The notes under the pieces: model-generated
Told to the model about the DNA's origin: nothing
Seen by the model: the letters and a program-made list of their open reading frames with translations, nothing else
Databases searched by the model: none
In this document: piece after piece, positions 25,980 to 37,958 of the stretch
How positions within the stretch are numbered: the stretch's first letter is position 1
How the letters are laid out: every line of letters starts with the position of its first letter
Position numbers and translations under genes: made by a program
From: Sphagnum compactum
Taxonomy: Eukaryota > Bryophyta > Sphagnopsida > Sphagnales
Length of the DNA stretch: 64,000 bases
Direction of reading: 5' to 3'
NCBI GenBank assembly: GCA_965153455.1
Contig: OZ234494.1
Location: 13,764,001-13,828,000, forward strand

Positions 25980-26142
25980 ATGCTCATGTCAGCAAACAAT
26001 CGGGAAGCGGGGGACGGGTAGGGAATTAGAGACGAAGAAGAACTGGAAAGATCTATCTATCACATAAGGGTGAACTTGAGTTGCTTGAATTTGTTGTGCA
26101 GTGTACAGCGCCTCTTGAGACGGTAGTTTGAAGGACCTGATC

Positions 26143-26192
26143 ATGGTATTATAATCGAGCTCATGTTGGGTAGCCGATTGTTATATTACTGA
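26143..26192 (+). other. Two upstream open frames in the probable leader of the receptor kinase
   Basis: A three-codon frame (26143-26154) and a nine-codon frame (26163-26192, ATGTTGGG to TGA) precede the main start at 26285. If they are in the mature leader they could lower translation of the receptor. Confidence 0.35.
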
Positions 26193-26284
26193 TTTTGTCT
26201 TGAGCACTGACTAACTGACTTCTACCAGATATCCAACACTTTGGAATTTTGGAAAAGAAAGAAAGGGGAACTTAATCGAGCACC

Positions 26285-29200
26285 ATGAGTATCCGAGTCA
26301 TCAAGCTTGTTCTTTTTGCCCTTGTATTGCTTTCCAGCGCTGTCTCCAGCAATTGTGAACTTATCATTTATCTCGAAAACGAATGTAAGTTTCTGAACAA
26401 GCTGCTAACGCAGCCTAGGTTAACTAATTTCAGGACATATATATATATACATACTCCAGCAGTTCGTTTTTTCAATTGTAAGAATTTGATGGTGAGTCCA
26501 CTCCAAGAGTTCGTAGATGTGGATTTATTTTTTTCGAAGTGTTCGAGAATATTACTACATACATGTGAATAATGATTTATCTTGTCTTCTGCTGCAGTGA
26601 ATGCGTTGCGAGCCATTTTAGGAGATTGGAACCAGAGCACTCCCAGCGTCTCTACAAACTTGCCTGGCTGGCCGATTTCCAATCCGACCGCCGTTCCTTG
26701 CTTCGCTGATGCTTGGAAAGGAGTACTTTGCGTGCAATATCCCAGCCCAAACAGCACCGTCGTAACGAGTATTGTCGTTGGCTTGTAAGACTTCCTACTA
26801 CCTGCTACAATATTATAAAGAATTTTTCAAATTTTCTCCGTGCAATATATTTTCAACGACGCTCCCTTGGCAAAAATGCCCCTTTGAAATGGAAGTGAAA
26901 CTTCCACTCTCGGGAAGACCCTAATTTGATTTGGAAAGGACCTTCCATTTTTGCGGTTAGTTTCAGTTTTGACAATTCAATGTGGGTGGTGGTGGATGAG
27001 CAGGATTTTGGATGATGCTTCTATAGTGGGCACTTTGCCATCAGCGATAGGAGACCTTACAAATCTTGTCGTCTTGTAAGTTTGTGAAGATAGTTGAAAT
27101 CATGTGCACTGAAGTTATTCTAGAAATGCAAATGCAGATTCTATAATAATTATGATGACTACAACTAGACTAATAATTGGCTACACAGGAAGACAAACAA
27201 TGGGTACAGAAAGTCACCAAGAACCCTCTGGGGTACTTCTCCCAAATTATGCAAAAGAGCAAAATTTTGTGTACTTTTAGCTGTTGAAGTTCATATTTTA
27301 GAAATGAACCATTCAAAACTTCTTTTGACAAATTTGTGCAACATCAATATTTTTTGCAGAAGTTTGACACGGAACCCAGGGCTTACTGGTCCCATTCCTC
27401 GAGAGATTAGTAGCTTGGCAGTTTTGCAGATTTTGTAAGAAAATCTTATCAAACAACTTGGTTCTCACTCCACAACACTTTTGTCGAAAATACATGTTAC
27501 ATGTGCATAGGCTAGGATTAACATTGACATTAATATCCTTTGTTTCTACTTGTTTGACGATAATGTCATCTATTGCACGAACATAATTTCATAATTTTAG
27601 AGTATTAAAACAGAATGAATATTGTGCACATCAATAATTGACAGTTTTTGTTTTTTTTTTCTCCAGGGATCTACACGATAACAATTTCAATGGAACCATT
27701 CCAGACTTCACAAACCTTGGGAACCTGCAAGAGTTGTAAGTCAAAATTTCCCTTGCAATAAACCATTTGCCAGTGTGTGATGTTTGCGACACCTAATCAC
27801 AATAACCTTGTAGTCAGATACCAATTCTAACCGCTTATTGCTGTGTTTAGGGTTTGGGGGCCCTTTCTGAACCCTAGACCCTAGACATGGAAATGCTGAG
27901 CCCTGAACCAACAATAGTGGGTAATGGCCAAAAAATAATGCAGGGAAAATTGTATTTGGATGAAAGGGCAAGAATATCGTCTTACAACATACATATAACA
28001 TAATCAGATGGAATATGATGTTTTGGGCATGGATGTAAAGCTACAAACAATGTAAGAAATTGCAACTACATGATATTTGAAATGTTCACTTTCTTGTATC
28101 TAACTTTGGGAAAAGAGGAGGAAGAAAACAAGGTAGTAAAGAGATAGGTTTAGTTTTGGACTACATTAACTAAATCATAGACATATCTGCATGATTATTG
28201 TCCCATTCCACATTGAAGAGAGTGAAGAGATTGAACTAATTCATTTTTGCTCATATTTCAGAGACTTAAGTGGGAATCAATTGAGTGGGTACATCCCCAA
28301 CTTTGGTAGCATGCAATGGTTGCAAACTCTTAAACTGTCCGGGAATCAATTATATGGGCAAAGTCCAGTATTCCTTGATAGCAGCACATCAAACGGCCTT
28401 GCGAACCTAACAGCTCTAACAACCTTGTAAGATGAAGTTTCACCACCCAAGTAAACAAATGAGATTACCATTTTTCTTGGTGTATGTGGTCTTGTTTGAG
28501 ATTTTAACATTTGGCCTCAAGTTTACCAGGTGTAATTCCATAGTGAATGTGTATTGAGTGATTTCTTGCAACTTTCGATGTACTTAAAATCAAGTCTTGT
28601 TGGAATGCCCATTGCTAAATTACAATATATTTGTTGAAGGTGTACATATATTTGGATTCTAAGCATTCATCTTTGTCATGTAGGGATCTGTCAAATAATC
28701 ATATGTTGTTTGGACCGCCACCTGACCTTACAACAATGCCCACACTTCAATATTTGTGAGTGACTATTTCTTGAACTATGAAATATTGTAACATTTTTGG
28801 AAATTTCCTTTTCTTTTGGGTTGCATCCTTGGTTATCTTTTCAAACAAATCATGCAACGTCTTAAGATTGGACATTAAATTAGAATGCTCAAATCAGGTG
28901 GGTGTTTGTTCATGGGTAACACTACATATATAAGTATTTTTGCTCTTTATAATTATAAACCTTATCTAAAGGGCAAAGAAATTGCAAATTTGCTAAAGAT
29001 GGCAAGACATGTGTTAATGGGAACTGCAAATGATTAAAATGGTTGAAGTTTTCCCAATTTATCATGCCATTTAAATCTTGGAATTGTGATAGGACAATTT
29101 ATGGCAAGAGTATTGTTAGTTTTTCGTACGTTCTTAATCTGTTATGGCTCTTAGATTGTTGTAGCTTGAAAATATTTAATTGGTCACATGTGTATGTTTT

Positions 29201-32200
29201 TAAGAACTAATTTCTAAGATATGGAACGTCAGAAGTCTTGTGGGATAACGTGTTCTTCATCTCAATTAACCTGCAACCAAAAATTAAAAACCATGATTAA
29301 ATAGTCTTTTGAATTAGGTTTCTATGTGGAACATGAATTTGGTTAGATGCATTTTTTGATTTTGACCAAATTGTCCAATTGAGAAGATATGTTTCTTACT
29401 ACTTTTTAACTTGGTCCTTTCTTTTGAATGTTGTTAAATCATTTGATCTAATTGTGTATTGGAAATGCAAATTATTTTTCAGGAATTTAAGTATGAACAA
29501 CTTTGGTGGTCCTATAGATCCTGCATCGATCTTCAATCCATCTTCCAACTTGAAAGTGTTAGATTTATCACGAAACAATTTCAGTGGCCCCTTGGCCGAC
29601 ATCACTTTATTCTCAACTTCTTTACAACAATTGTGAGTTCACATTGCTTATTCCTCACTAGTCGTTTGAAGTTGATATTTCAATAGAGTTTGTATGAAAA
29701 CCACTATTTAATGTATCCATATGAAACCCAAATTTTTAACAGATTTGTCTTCATGTGTTACATTAGGGATTTGAGTTACAATGGGTTCAATTCACCAGAA
29801 GTTCCTACTTGGTTTTTTGGATTCAATCAATTACAAACATTGTAAGTACATGCTTTTCCCAAGCCTTTTTGTTTTCTATGAATATGATGAACTAACCCTT
29901 ATGACAAATGACTTTTTTTATTCTATGTATCTAAAAACTTCTCCAACAAGATCAAATTTAGAATATTTAGTTGTTGATTTTGCTTTTGAGATAGTAAATG
30001 GGCATTAATGATATAACAATCTCACATCACTTAAGAGGGTGGTTGGTGGTTTGTGATTTGGTTCCCGATGATGTATACGATTTGATCATTGTGTAGTTGT
30101 GTTTTAAGTGTCATAATTATTGGTTGACATTGTTCTGTAAATACAATTTAAATCTATTTTCTTTTTTAGCTTTTAAGGTTGAATTAAACATTATTGTTTG
30201 ATATTTGGCACATCATTTGATCTCATCTTTAACATAAATTAAAATATGAAGGTTACGAATATTGTTATATTTGCAGAGCACTAAGTGGATGTGGCTTAAT
30301 TGGTTCATTTCCATATCAATTAGCAAGTTCCCTTCCACAATTACAAACCATGTAAGAAGTTTTCAACCTTGGTTCAAGTTCATGGACATGTGTGTATGTA
30401 GTTTCAAGAATCAAAGATTGAATTTATAAATCACACCCTTATTATTTCAATTTTCTTGATTTAAATGTGTAGGTTACAAAAAAAACAAAGCAATTTTTTA
30501 AAAAATATTTCATGATTCACCTTAATATATATTATGTTATAGTTTACCATTTTAAATATACAACAAAAGGATTCATAATCCTGTAAACCAATTTTGACCT
30601 AAATATGATTTTTAACAATTACTTGAACAAGCAACCTTCTTTTATAGAATTTGAGTTGGTTATAATAACTACTGTGTAGTATGATTAGAGGATGATTTGA
30701 ATCACAACCACTTTTTAAATAACCAAAAGTCTACATGGTTGGGGCTATTTGCTCAAAGCCTACCTAATGCAATTTCTTTCTCTAATTAATTCTTTCAGGA
30801 ATTTTGACAACAACAACTTCAATGGGACCTTATACATAGGAAACATTTCAGGCTTGAGTAGGAAGTTGCCCAATGGCACTATTGATGGGCATTTACAATC
30901 CTTAAATCTTACAAAAACACATATCTCATATGTTGATTACAATTTATCCGACATCACAGATGTGACTACTACTATCATGTAAGTAGATATTTTGATCACT
31001 TCCAAAAGTAGCCAACATAGATTGTGCATGTCATTTTAATTTCTAATTTATTAATCTAAATACTAAATGTTAGGGGTAGGTTCTATATATGTATGAACAT
31101 AATGTAATGAAAAAATATGAAATTATGTATTCACATGTATTTTTATCTTTTTGAACTTGAATGACCTCTTAAAATAATAGAAAAGTTAATATTGTAAACA
31201 TCTATGCAATACATGTCACTTAATATCAAATCGTTGTTATTTTTGTTTGCAGACTTGAAAACAGTACCTATTGTTTAGAAACATCATTGCAAACAAACGG
31301 GCAAAGATGTTATTGTGCACAAAATTGTTTTGTTATACCTGGTTAGTACCTATGTTGGATAAAACTCTATTGTATATAATTTATTTTCCATTGCATATCT
31401 AATTGATAATAAATACAATGGTTTTTTTTATACATGTAGTGGATTTATGAATAGATCAATATGTTGTTATACATATTTTTATAACAAATATTATTCAATT
31501 CCAAAATGTCTTAATGAAACCATTGATCATACATATACTAGCAAGAATAGTTCACTTCAAAAAATAAACTAGGAATGTAAGTGACTAATGCTTAAAATAG
31601 TTTCTAAGGAGATTAGATTTTATGAAACTTTTGTCAATTGTCAAAGTTCATACATATGTGTGTGGTTTTGTTTTCTTATAGACACAAGTAACAACAATAC
31701 TCGAAAGGTGATTATAATTTCAACAACCGTAAGTGGTATTGTCCTAGCACTTGTCATTGCCATCACCACTTGCTTATTTTGGAAGAGTAGACAAAGACAA
31801 CGGTACCTACTACTTCAACTTCATGAAAGTAAGTGAATTTGCGTGCAAACTTATCTTTTGTTCACATTGATTTTTTCACTCATATTAGTGATTTCATAAA
31901 AACTAGAAACATCACCTAAATCACAAAGTGTTTATCAATAGCATGGGACCTAATTTTGATGAACATATATGTTCAAATTTAAATATTATTGTTAAATGAT
32001 CTTGTATTTTGTTCATTTTTGGGCATATTGACAAAGAATACATGAAACATGACTTCATGAATTTAACCTATTTTTTTGTTAAATCATTTGGCATTTTATA
32101 GGATTTGCACAACATGAAGTTCAACCTACAATCTTTGGATACACTGAACTCAAGGTTGCTACGAGAGATTTTCATCCAACTATGAAGCTAGGTGAAGGGA

Positions 32201-34056
32201 GCTTTGGTGCTGTTTATAAGGTAACTTGTTTAACAAATAATGACATATTGAAAAAATTAATATTTCATATAAAAATTTGTTTTGAAAAACTAATGTCATA
32301 TAATTTGAACTATTGATCATTGTTTTTTTTGACAATACAATATACAATAGTATTGGGAAGGTAAAATTTATGTTATTTATGCATTCAACACATTGAGACA
32401 TTCAAGAAAATATGTATTACCATCGTGATGAATAATGTTTTTGTTTGATTCTAACAGGGAATATTTGCAAATGGGGTAGAAGTGGCAATAAAACAATTGT
32501 TCGTGAAAACCCAAAAAAACATAGATGAGTTTCTTAATGAAGTTGTCATCATCAGTGGAGTGAAACACCGAAATCTAGTGAAATTAAAAGGTTGCTGCTT
32601 ACGTGACAACAAAAGACTATTGGTGTATGAATATCTTGAAAATGGGGATTTGGCCAATTTGTTATTTGGTGAGTTTTTTAACTTTGACAAATATTTTCAC
32701 ACTTTAATCATTTTCTCTTTTTCCTTCATTTTTGTGTTTAACCATATTCACTAATGGTAATAGAACTTTAAGGATTTATCACACACATTTTCATATTCAA
32801 TCAGTAGAAGAGATGTAAATTCTAATTAAATCAACCTTTGTGATTTTTTTTAGGTGGACAAAACAATAAGGAAGTTTTGTTTTGGCCAACACGATTCAAC
32901 ATTTGTTTAGGAATTGCTCGTGGTTTGCATTACCTTCATGACATTTCTCAACCACGAATCATACATCGAGACATCAAAGCAAGCAATATTTTGCTTGATA
33001 AGAAGTTGCAACCAAAAATTGCAGATTTTGGATTGGCCTTTTTATTTCCAGATGATAAAAGTCACATTAGTACAATGCATGTTGCTGGCACAAGGTGAGT
33101 TACATTGATTTTTTTGGCATTTAAATTCTCGATACATATTTTTATTCAAGTTCATCATTTATTTACTTATGTGTAATGTGGTCATTCATGCAGAGGTTAT
33201 TTAGCACCTGAATATGCAACACGTGGCCAACTCACTATAAAAGTTGATGTTTATAGTTTCGGGGTTTTACTTCTTGAGATTATAAGTGGAAGAAAGAATA
33301 TAGATCACAACTTGCCACTAGAAGATATATATCTTGTTGAAAAAGTAAGGCCCCCTATAACTATATATGTGAAATTCAAATGTCAATTAATTAGATTGGT
33401 TTATATGGTTTTTTAAACAATGATGGTTTTGCAATTTGTCATAGCTATTAATTTCAAATCTTTTGATTATGAGATATGTTTGAGATGTCAAAATTATTCA
33501 AGTAATATCAAAGTAAATTGGAACTAGATATTGGCCTACAAAAATGCTAGTCATAGTGGATGAATTTGTTATGTGAAAGTACTTTTGGTTTCATATGGTG
33601 GACATAATAGTTAGTACAAATTTTTTCCATAGATGGAAAATTGACCAAGGAATGTGGTTTGTGTAGGCTTGGAGATTGCATAGGGAAGGCAATTTAATTA
33701 ACATTGTGGATCAAAATCTCCATTTACTCAATGATGAAGTCATTCAGGCACAACGACTACTAAACATAACTCTTTTGTGTTTGTTAAATGATGGAGAGAA
33801 GCGGCCTTCTATGGCTCGTGTGGTGGCAATGTTACAAGGGGAGGTGGAATTAGAGATTGTGGAAAATGATTTAGCATTAGGAAGATCAAATATAAAATTG
33901 CCTCCAAGTTCATTATCTAGTTTAGAATCTAAATTGGAACTTTCCAATATTTCTGAAGGCTCAGAAACTAGCTCACTAGTGTTTTACAATCATTCAAATG
34001 CTAGCATGAATGCAACAAGTTCAAATCTATCTAGCATTGAACTTTCCATTATATAG
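26285..34056 (+). CDS. Leucine-rich-repeat receptor-like kinase with VIII-1-like ectodomain, 18 exons
   Basis: Exons: 26285-26384, 26598-26784, 27004-27075, 27360-27434, 27667-27735, 28262-28426, 28684-28755, 29483-29632, 29767-29841, 30277-30351, 30799-30978, 31253-31341, 31682-31828, 32102-32220, 32458-32668, 32854-33094, 33194-33344 and 33667-34056. All junctions are GT-AG and in frame, totalling 2568 bp (855 residues). The order is signal peptide (about 1-23), N-cap with [13 protein letters not shown], roughly ten LRRs (about 95-405), four Cys (414, 426, 428, 432), membrane helix (446-470) and kinase from about 497. The kinase has GEGSFG (516-521), Lys537, HRD (633-635), DFG (653-655) and GYLAPEYA, so it should be an active RD Ser/Thr kinase at the plasma membrane. 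The ectodomain, including [16 protein letters not shown], resembles subfamily VIII-1 (HPCA1 and relatives), while the kinase resembles VIII-2/CRPK1. No malectin domain is visible. The ligand is unknown. Confidence 0.9.
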
Positions 34057-34907
34057 GTGAATAGCAATTAAAAACCATGAATTTTAAACAAATGATGTAA
34101 AAGTAACATGGCAAGTATATGATTTTGGTTCCATCTTGAGATGATAAGAACTCCACACATGAATACACTTGCCATAGTTGGAACCAAGTACTTCCAAAGT
34201 TGTAAAGCAATGATTAATTGATGTCTTTAAACATGGTTACATAAGTGGGTTTATTTACAATATGTCAAATCTTATTATTGTCTATGGGGGAAGAAGTTTC
34301 CATTTGATATTGATTTTGATGACCATGTTTTTATTAGAATTGCAACAATGATTAAATGAAAATTTTAGAATGTCTTTTTGGAGTTGTTAATTAGTGATTT
34401 TGTTTTGATGAAAATTTGTCAAAATGTGATGAATTTCTTTAAAATGAAATATTTTGTCACAAATGTTTTTTTGAAAAAAATTGTCTAAAAGGTGCAAGAA
34501 ACTTTTTTTTAGGGGAAGGCATCATCACATTTATCCTTATTGCTTACAATTTTAAGAATTCCTTGAAATAATGTCACTAGTCAAGTTGAAATCTACCTAG
34601 GGATGTTGGCCACCCTAGCTCCATCAAGAAATTGAAAAAAACACTACTATTATTAACGTGAAATAATAGATTTGCACACAAACACTTAAGTTTCAACCCA
34701 ACTATGTCAAACTTTCATTCATTTTATGTTGACCATTTGATATTGATGTGGAATAACAACACAATGTAAACATTTAGAGATTTTGGAAAAATGACATAAA
34801 AGTAGCATGGAAAACAACCTTGACTAATATCTATTGAATTCAATATTATATGTCATAACATGAATGAAATGATGACATAATTTTTTTTTGCATTTAATGA
34901 TTAGTAT
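34057..34907. other. 3' flank of the receptor kinase gene, no further gene
   Basis: AT-rich sequence holding the untranslated tail of the receptor kinase gene. I found no clear poly(A) signal and no coding frame. Confidence 0.45.
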
Positions 34908-34965
34908 CACTACTACCAAAGTGAGGTGTAATTTACTAGCTTAAATTATTATGGGACCTTAAAAG

Positions 34966-35016
34966 TGAAATAACTTCATTGCATTTTACTAATTTCACTT
35001 AGTGAAAGTTATTTCA
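34966..35016. repeat. Inverted repeat near the left end of the CACTA-like element
   Basis: TGAAATAACTT at 34966-34976 and AAGTTATTTCA at 35006-35016 are perfect inverted copies. The spacer contains TTTCACTTAGTGAAA, itself nearly symmetrical. This fits subterminal repeats of a CACTA element. Confidence 0.6.
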
Positions 35017-35639
35017 TTATAATATCACTATGTAGACATCATGTTTCATTTCTAGTTAACAAAATTCACTATTACAATTTACTATAACAAATAGGTTTAT
35101 TTCTATGTTTTTTAAAATATTCTACCTATGTTACTTTATGATATACCCTTTTTTTTTTAAGCTACTTAGTTTATCTAACTTATATTTTATGTTATTATAG
35201 GCTATTATAAATTATTGTACCCTAAATTATTATATGTTATTTTACCTTAAAGTATCTTAACTAGTTTATTATAAGCTTTTAAATTATTTAAAATTTAAAT
35301 TATTCAACTAACTTTAGGTTATACCTTAGGTTATTTTATTTAAAATTAATATATGTTATTTCAAGTTAAACTTTAAATTATTCAAGGTCATTCTACTTAA
35401 TGTTATTATAAATTATTTTATCCTAAGCATAATAACTTTAAAATAATCTAAAACAAAATACAATGACCTAAAATAAAAATAACTTAGAATACAAAATAAT
35501 AACCTATGAAAATAATTTTAAATACCCTACAATATAATAACTACCAATAGCCTATGATATTATAACATAAAATATCAAACAATAATTTATAATACAATAA
35601 TCACCAATAGTTGTAATATAACATATAATAACCAACAAT

Positions 35640-36650
35640 AACTTATAATACAATAATTATTAATAACCATTAATAAAATAGCCATCAATAACCACCAATG
35701 GCTTACAAAAGAATAATCACGAATATCCATTAATAAAATAACCACCAATAGCCATTAATAAAATAGCCACCAATAGCCACTAATAGAATAGCCACCAATA
35801 GCCACTAATAGAATAACCACCAATAACCATTAATAGAATAGCCACCAATAGCCATTAATAGAACAGCCACCAATAGCCATTAATATAATAACCACCAATG
35901 GCCATTAATAGATTAATCAGGAATAACCATTAATAGAATAGCCAACAATAGCCACTAATAGCCATTAATAGATTAATCACGAATAGCCATTAATAGAATA
36001 GCCACCAATAGCCATTAACACATTAATTACGAATAGCCATTAATAGAATAACCACCAATAGCCATAAATAGATTAATCACGAATAACCATTAATAGAAGA
36101 ACCACCAATAGCCATTAACACATTAATTACGAATAGCCATTAATAGAATAACCACCAATAGCCATAAATAGATTAATCACGAATAACCATTAATAGAAGA
36201 ACCACCAATAGCCATTAATTCATTAATCATGAATAACCATTAATAGAATAGTCACCAGTAGCCATTAATAGAATAGCCACCAGTAGCCATTAATAGAACA
36301 GCCACTAGTAGCCATTGATAGAATAGCCACCAGTAGCCATTGATAGAATAGCCACCAGTAGCCATTAATAGAATAGCCACCAGTAGCCATTAATAAAATA
36401 GCCACCAGTAGCCATTAATAGAATAGCCACTAGTAGCCATTAATATAATAGCCATCAGTAACCATTCATATAATAGCCACCAATAGCCACCAATATAATA
36501 ACCACGAATAGCCACGAATAGAATAACTATTAATGGCCATTAATAGAATAACCACTAAAAAGCATTAATAGCCACAAATAGAATAGGTACCAATAACCAT
36601 TAATAACCACCAATAACACTAATAAAAAAACAACCAATAACCATATATCA
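35640..36650. repeat. 25-bp minisatellite with higher-order 100-bp repeat
   Basis: About 1 kb is built of units such as AGCCATTAATAGAATAGCCA plus CCAGT (25 bases), with variants changing AGCC to AACC and CCAGT to CCAAT. Within it, 36021-36120 is repeated at 36121-36220 with only the last two bases differing. That is a four-unit (100-bp) higher-order copy, so it was duplicated recently. Looser AT-rich units of similar flavour extend left to about 35200. There is no unique spacer between units, so it is not a CRISPR array. Confidence 0.85.
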
Positions 36651-36747
36651 TAATTCCTTAAGATTGCCAAAAATAATCTAAGGTGAAATAATTTATAATA
36701 AATGAAAATAACTTAAAGTGAAATAATTTTCAAGAGCCAAAAGTAAC

Positions 36748-37010
36748 TTATAATAGCTATAAGTAGTCTAAATTGAATAATTTACAATAGCCAAAAATAA
36801 CATAAAATAGACAAAAAAATTTACAATAGCTGAAAATAACCTAAGGTGAAATAAGTTAAAATAACCAAAAGTAATTTATAATAACTGCAAATAGTCTAAA
36901 TTGAAATAATCTACAATAGCCAAAAATAACATAAAATAGCAAAAAAATTTACAATAGCTGAAAATAACCTAAGGTGAAATAAGTTAAAATAGCCAAAAAT
37001 AACTTAAAAT
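36748..37010. repeat. Second tandem repeat, two copies of about 128 bp
   Basis: The stretch beginning TTATAATAGCTATAAGTAGT at 36748 recurs from 36876. Both copies share AGTCTAAATTGAA, ATAGCCAAAAATAACATAAA, TTTACAATAGCTGAAAATAA and CCTAAGGTGAAATAAGTTAA. Shorter related units continue to about 37140. Confidence 0.7.
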
Positions 37011-37448
37011 AACCAAAAGTAGCCTAGGGTGAAATAGCCAAAAATAACCAAAAGTAATTTAAAATAGCCATAAATAGCCGTAAATAATGTAAGGTGAAAT
37101 AATTTAAATTAATGAAAAATAATCATATAATAATTGAAAGTAGTTTAACATAGGTAGTATTATTATATTAATAATAAAAAATCCATTTACTAAAGTTTTT
37201 TTTTTCAAAAGAATGGTCATTGAAATGTTATTGAATAATGATGTTCAACTTCTTTTTTGTTCAAATGATTTTAAACTTTCAAAAGGAAATAAATGTAATT
37301 ATGTACATTATTAAATATTTTTAAAAAGTAAACTCGAATCATTTCATTTGAACAAAATCTTAATAAGATATGAATTTTTAGAGTTTATGTTTTTGTAATG
37401 TTTAAAATGAAGTATTTGATAAATAGAATGTAATGTAACATATTATTA

Positions 37449-37664
37449 CAACAAGTGAGGTGGTTTGATGGTAAAGGTGTTTGCCCCCATTCCAAAGGTC
37501 AAGGGATCAAACTTCATGGGTGGTGTTGTGTGTGGTTAACAATGGTATGTTGACCGAATATTCTCCTATTTAATTCTTAGATTACGTGCCTAGGTTGATT
37601 ATGTGGCCTACCTACCTACCTAGGCTAGGTTTTTAACCTAGCATACGTAGTGACACGTGTCAAT
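37449..37664 (+). mobile_element. tRNA-headed SINE-like copy A
   Basis: The head GGTGGTTTGATGGTAAAGG (37459-37477) resembles an A box and GGGATCAAAC (37503-37512) a B box, at near-tRNA spacing. About 100 bases later comes a short CCTACC/CTAGG-rich middle (about 37610-37640), then the tail TGACACGTGTCAAT (37651-37664). Head and tail match the copies at 43418-43790 and 45062-45425. It sits inside the CACTA-like element, so one was inserted into the other. Confidence 0.5.
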
Positions 37665-37804
37665 AAATAATAGGCTTTAAAAATCATGAAATTATCAATA
37701 GTATTATATATTAAATAATTAAAATTTAATTAATTTTCATACTGGTTAGTTAATTAACTAACAAGTGAATGGTTTGGTAAATTTGTATTTCACTTGAGAA
37801 TAAC

Positions 37805-37833
37805 CTTGTTTCACTAAGTACTAGTGAAACAAG
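37805..37833. repeat. Perfect 12-bp-arm hairpin near the right end of the CACTA-like element
   Basis: CTTGTTTCACTA (37805-37816), spacer AGTAC, then TAGTGAAACAAG (37822-37833). It carries the TTCACTA/TAGTGAA motif that recurs through the last 150 bases of the element. Confidence 0.75.
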
Positions 37834-37958
37834 TCATTGTCCGTAGCAACTGGTCCCCGTTCACTAGAGGTTAAACAATTTCACAAGGTAAAATTGTCTA
37901 AATTCACTCAAAAATCTAGTGAAACCTATAGTGAACTAGGACACATTTCCTAGTAGTG

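Larger units (their letters stand above)
34908..37958. mobile_element. Probable non-autonomous CACTA DNA transposon, about 3.05 kb
   Basis: The left end reads CACTACTACCAAAGTGAGG from 34908. The right end, on the minus strand from 37958, reads CACTACTAGGAAATGTG. Both start with the CACTACTA typical of plant CACTA (EnSpm/CMC) elements and share the following AAA and GTG. Subterminal sequence on both sides is rich in TTCACTA/TAGTGAA motifs in both orientations, as expected for transposase-binding arrays. There is no transposase reading frame; the interior is minisatellite and a SINE-like insertion. The 3-base flanks (TAT and ACT) do not match, so the target duplication is missing or decayed. 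Confidence 0.55.

Noticed and set aside
26368-26757. A 129-codon minus-strand frame across exon 2 of the receptor kinase
   Set aside because: Antisense shadow; the plus strand has coherent exons and family motifs.
34642-34670. CACTACTATTATTAACGTG as a CACTA end
   Set aside because: The first seven bases fit, but there is no partner and no subterminal motif. The pair 34908/37958 is better supported.
35640-36650. CRISPR-like array
   Set aside because: Head-to-tail units without unique spacers, in a plant nuclear context; a minisatellite.
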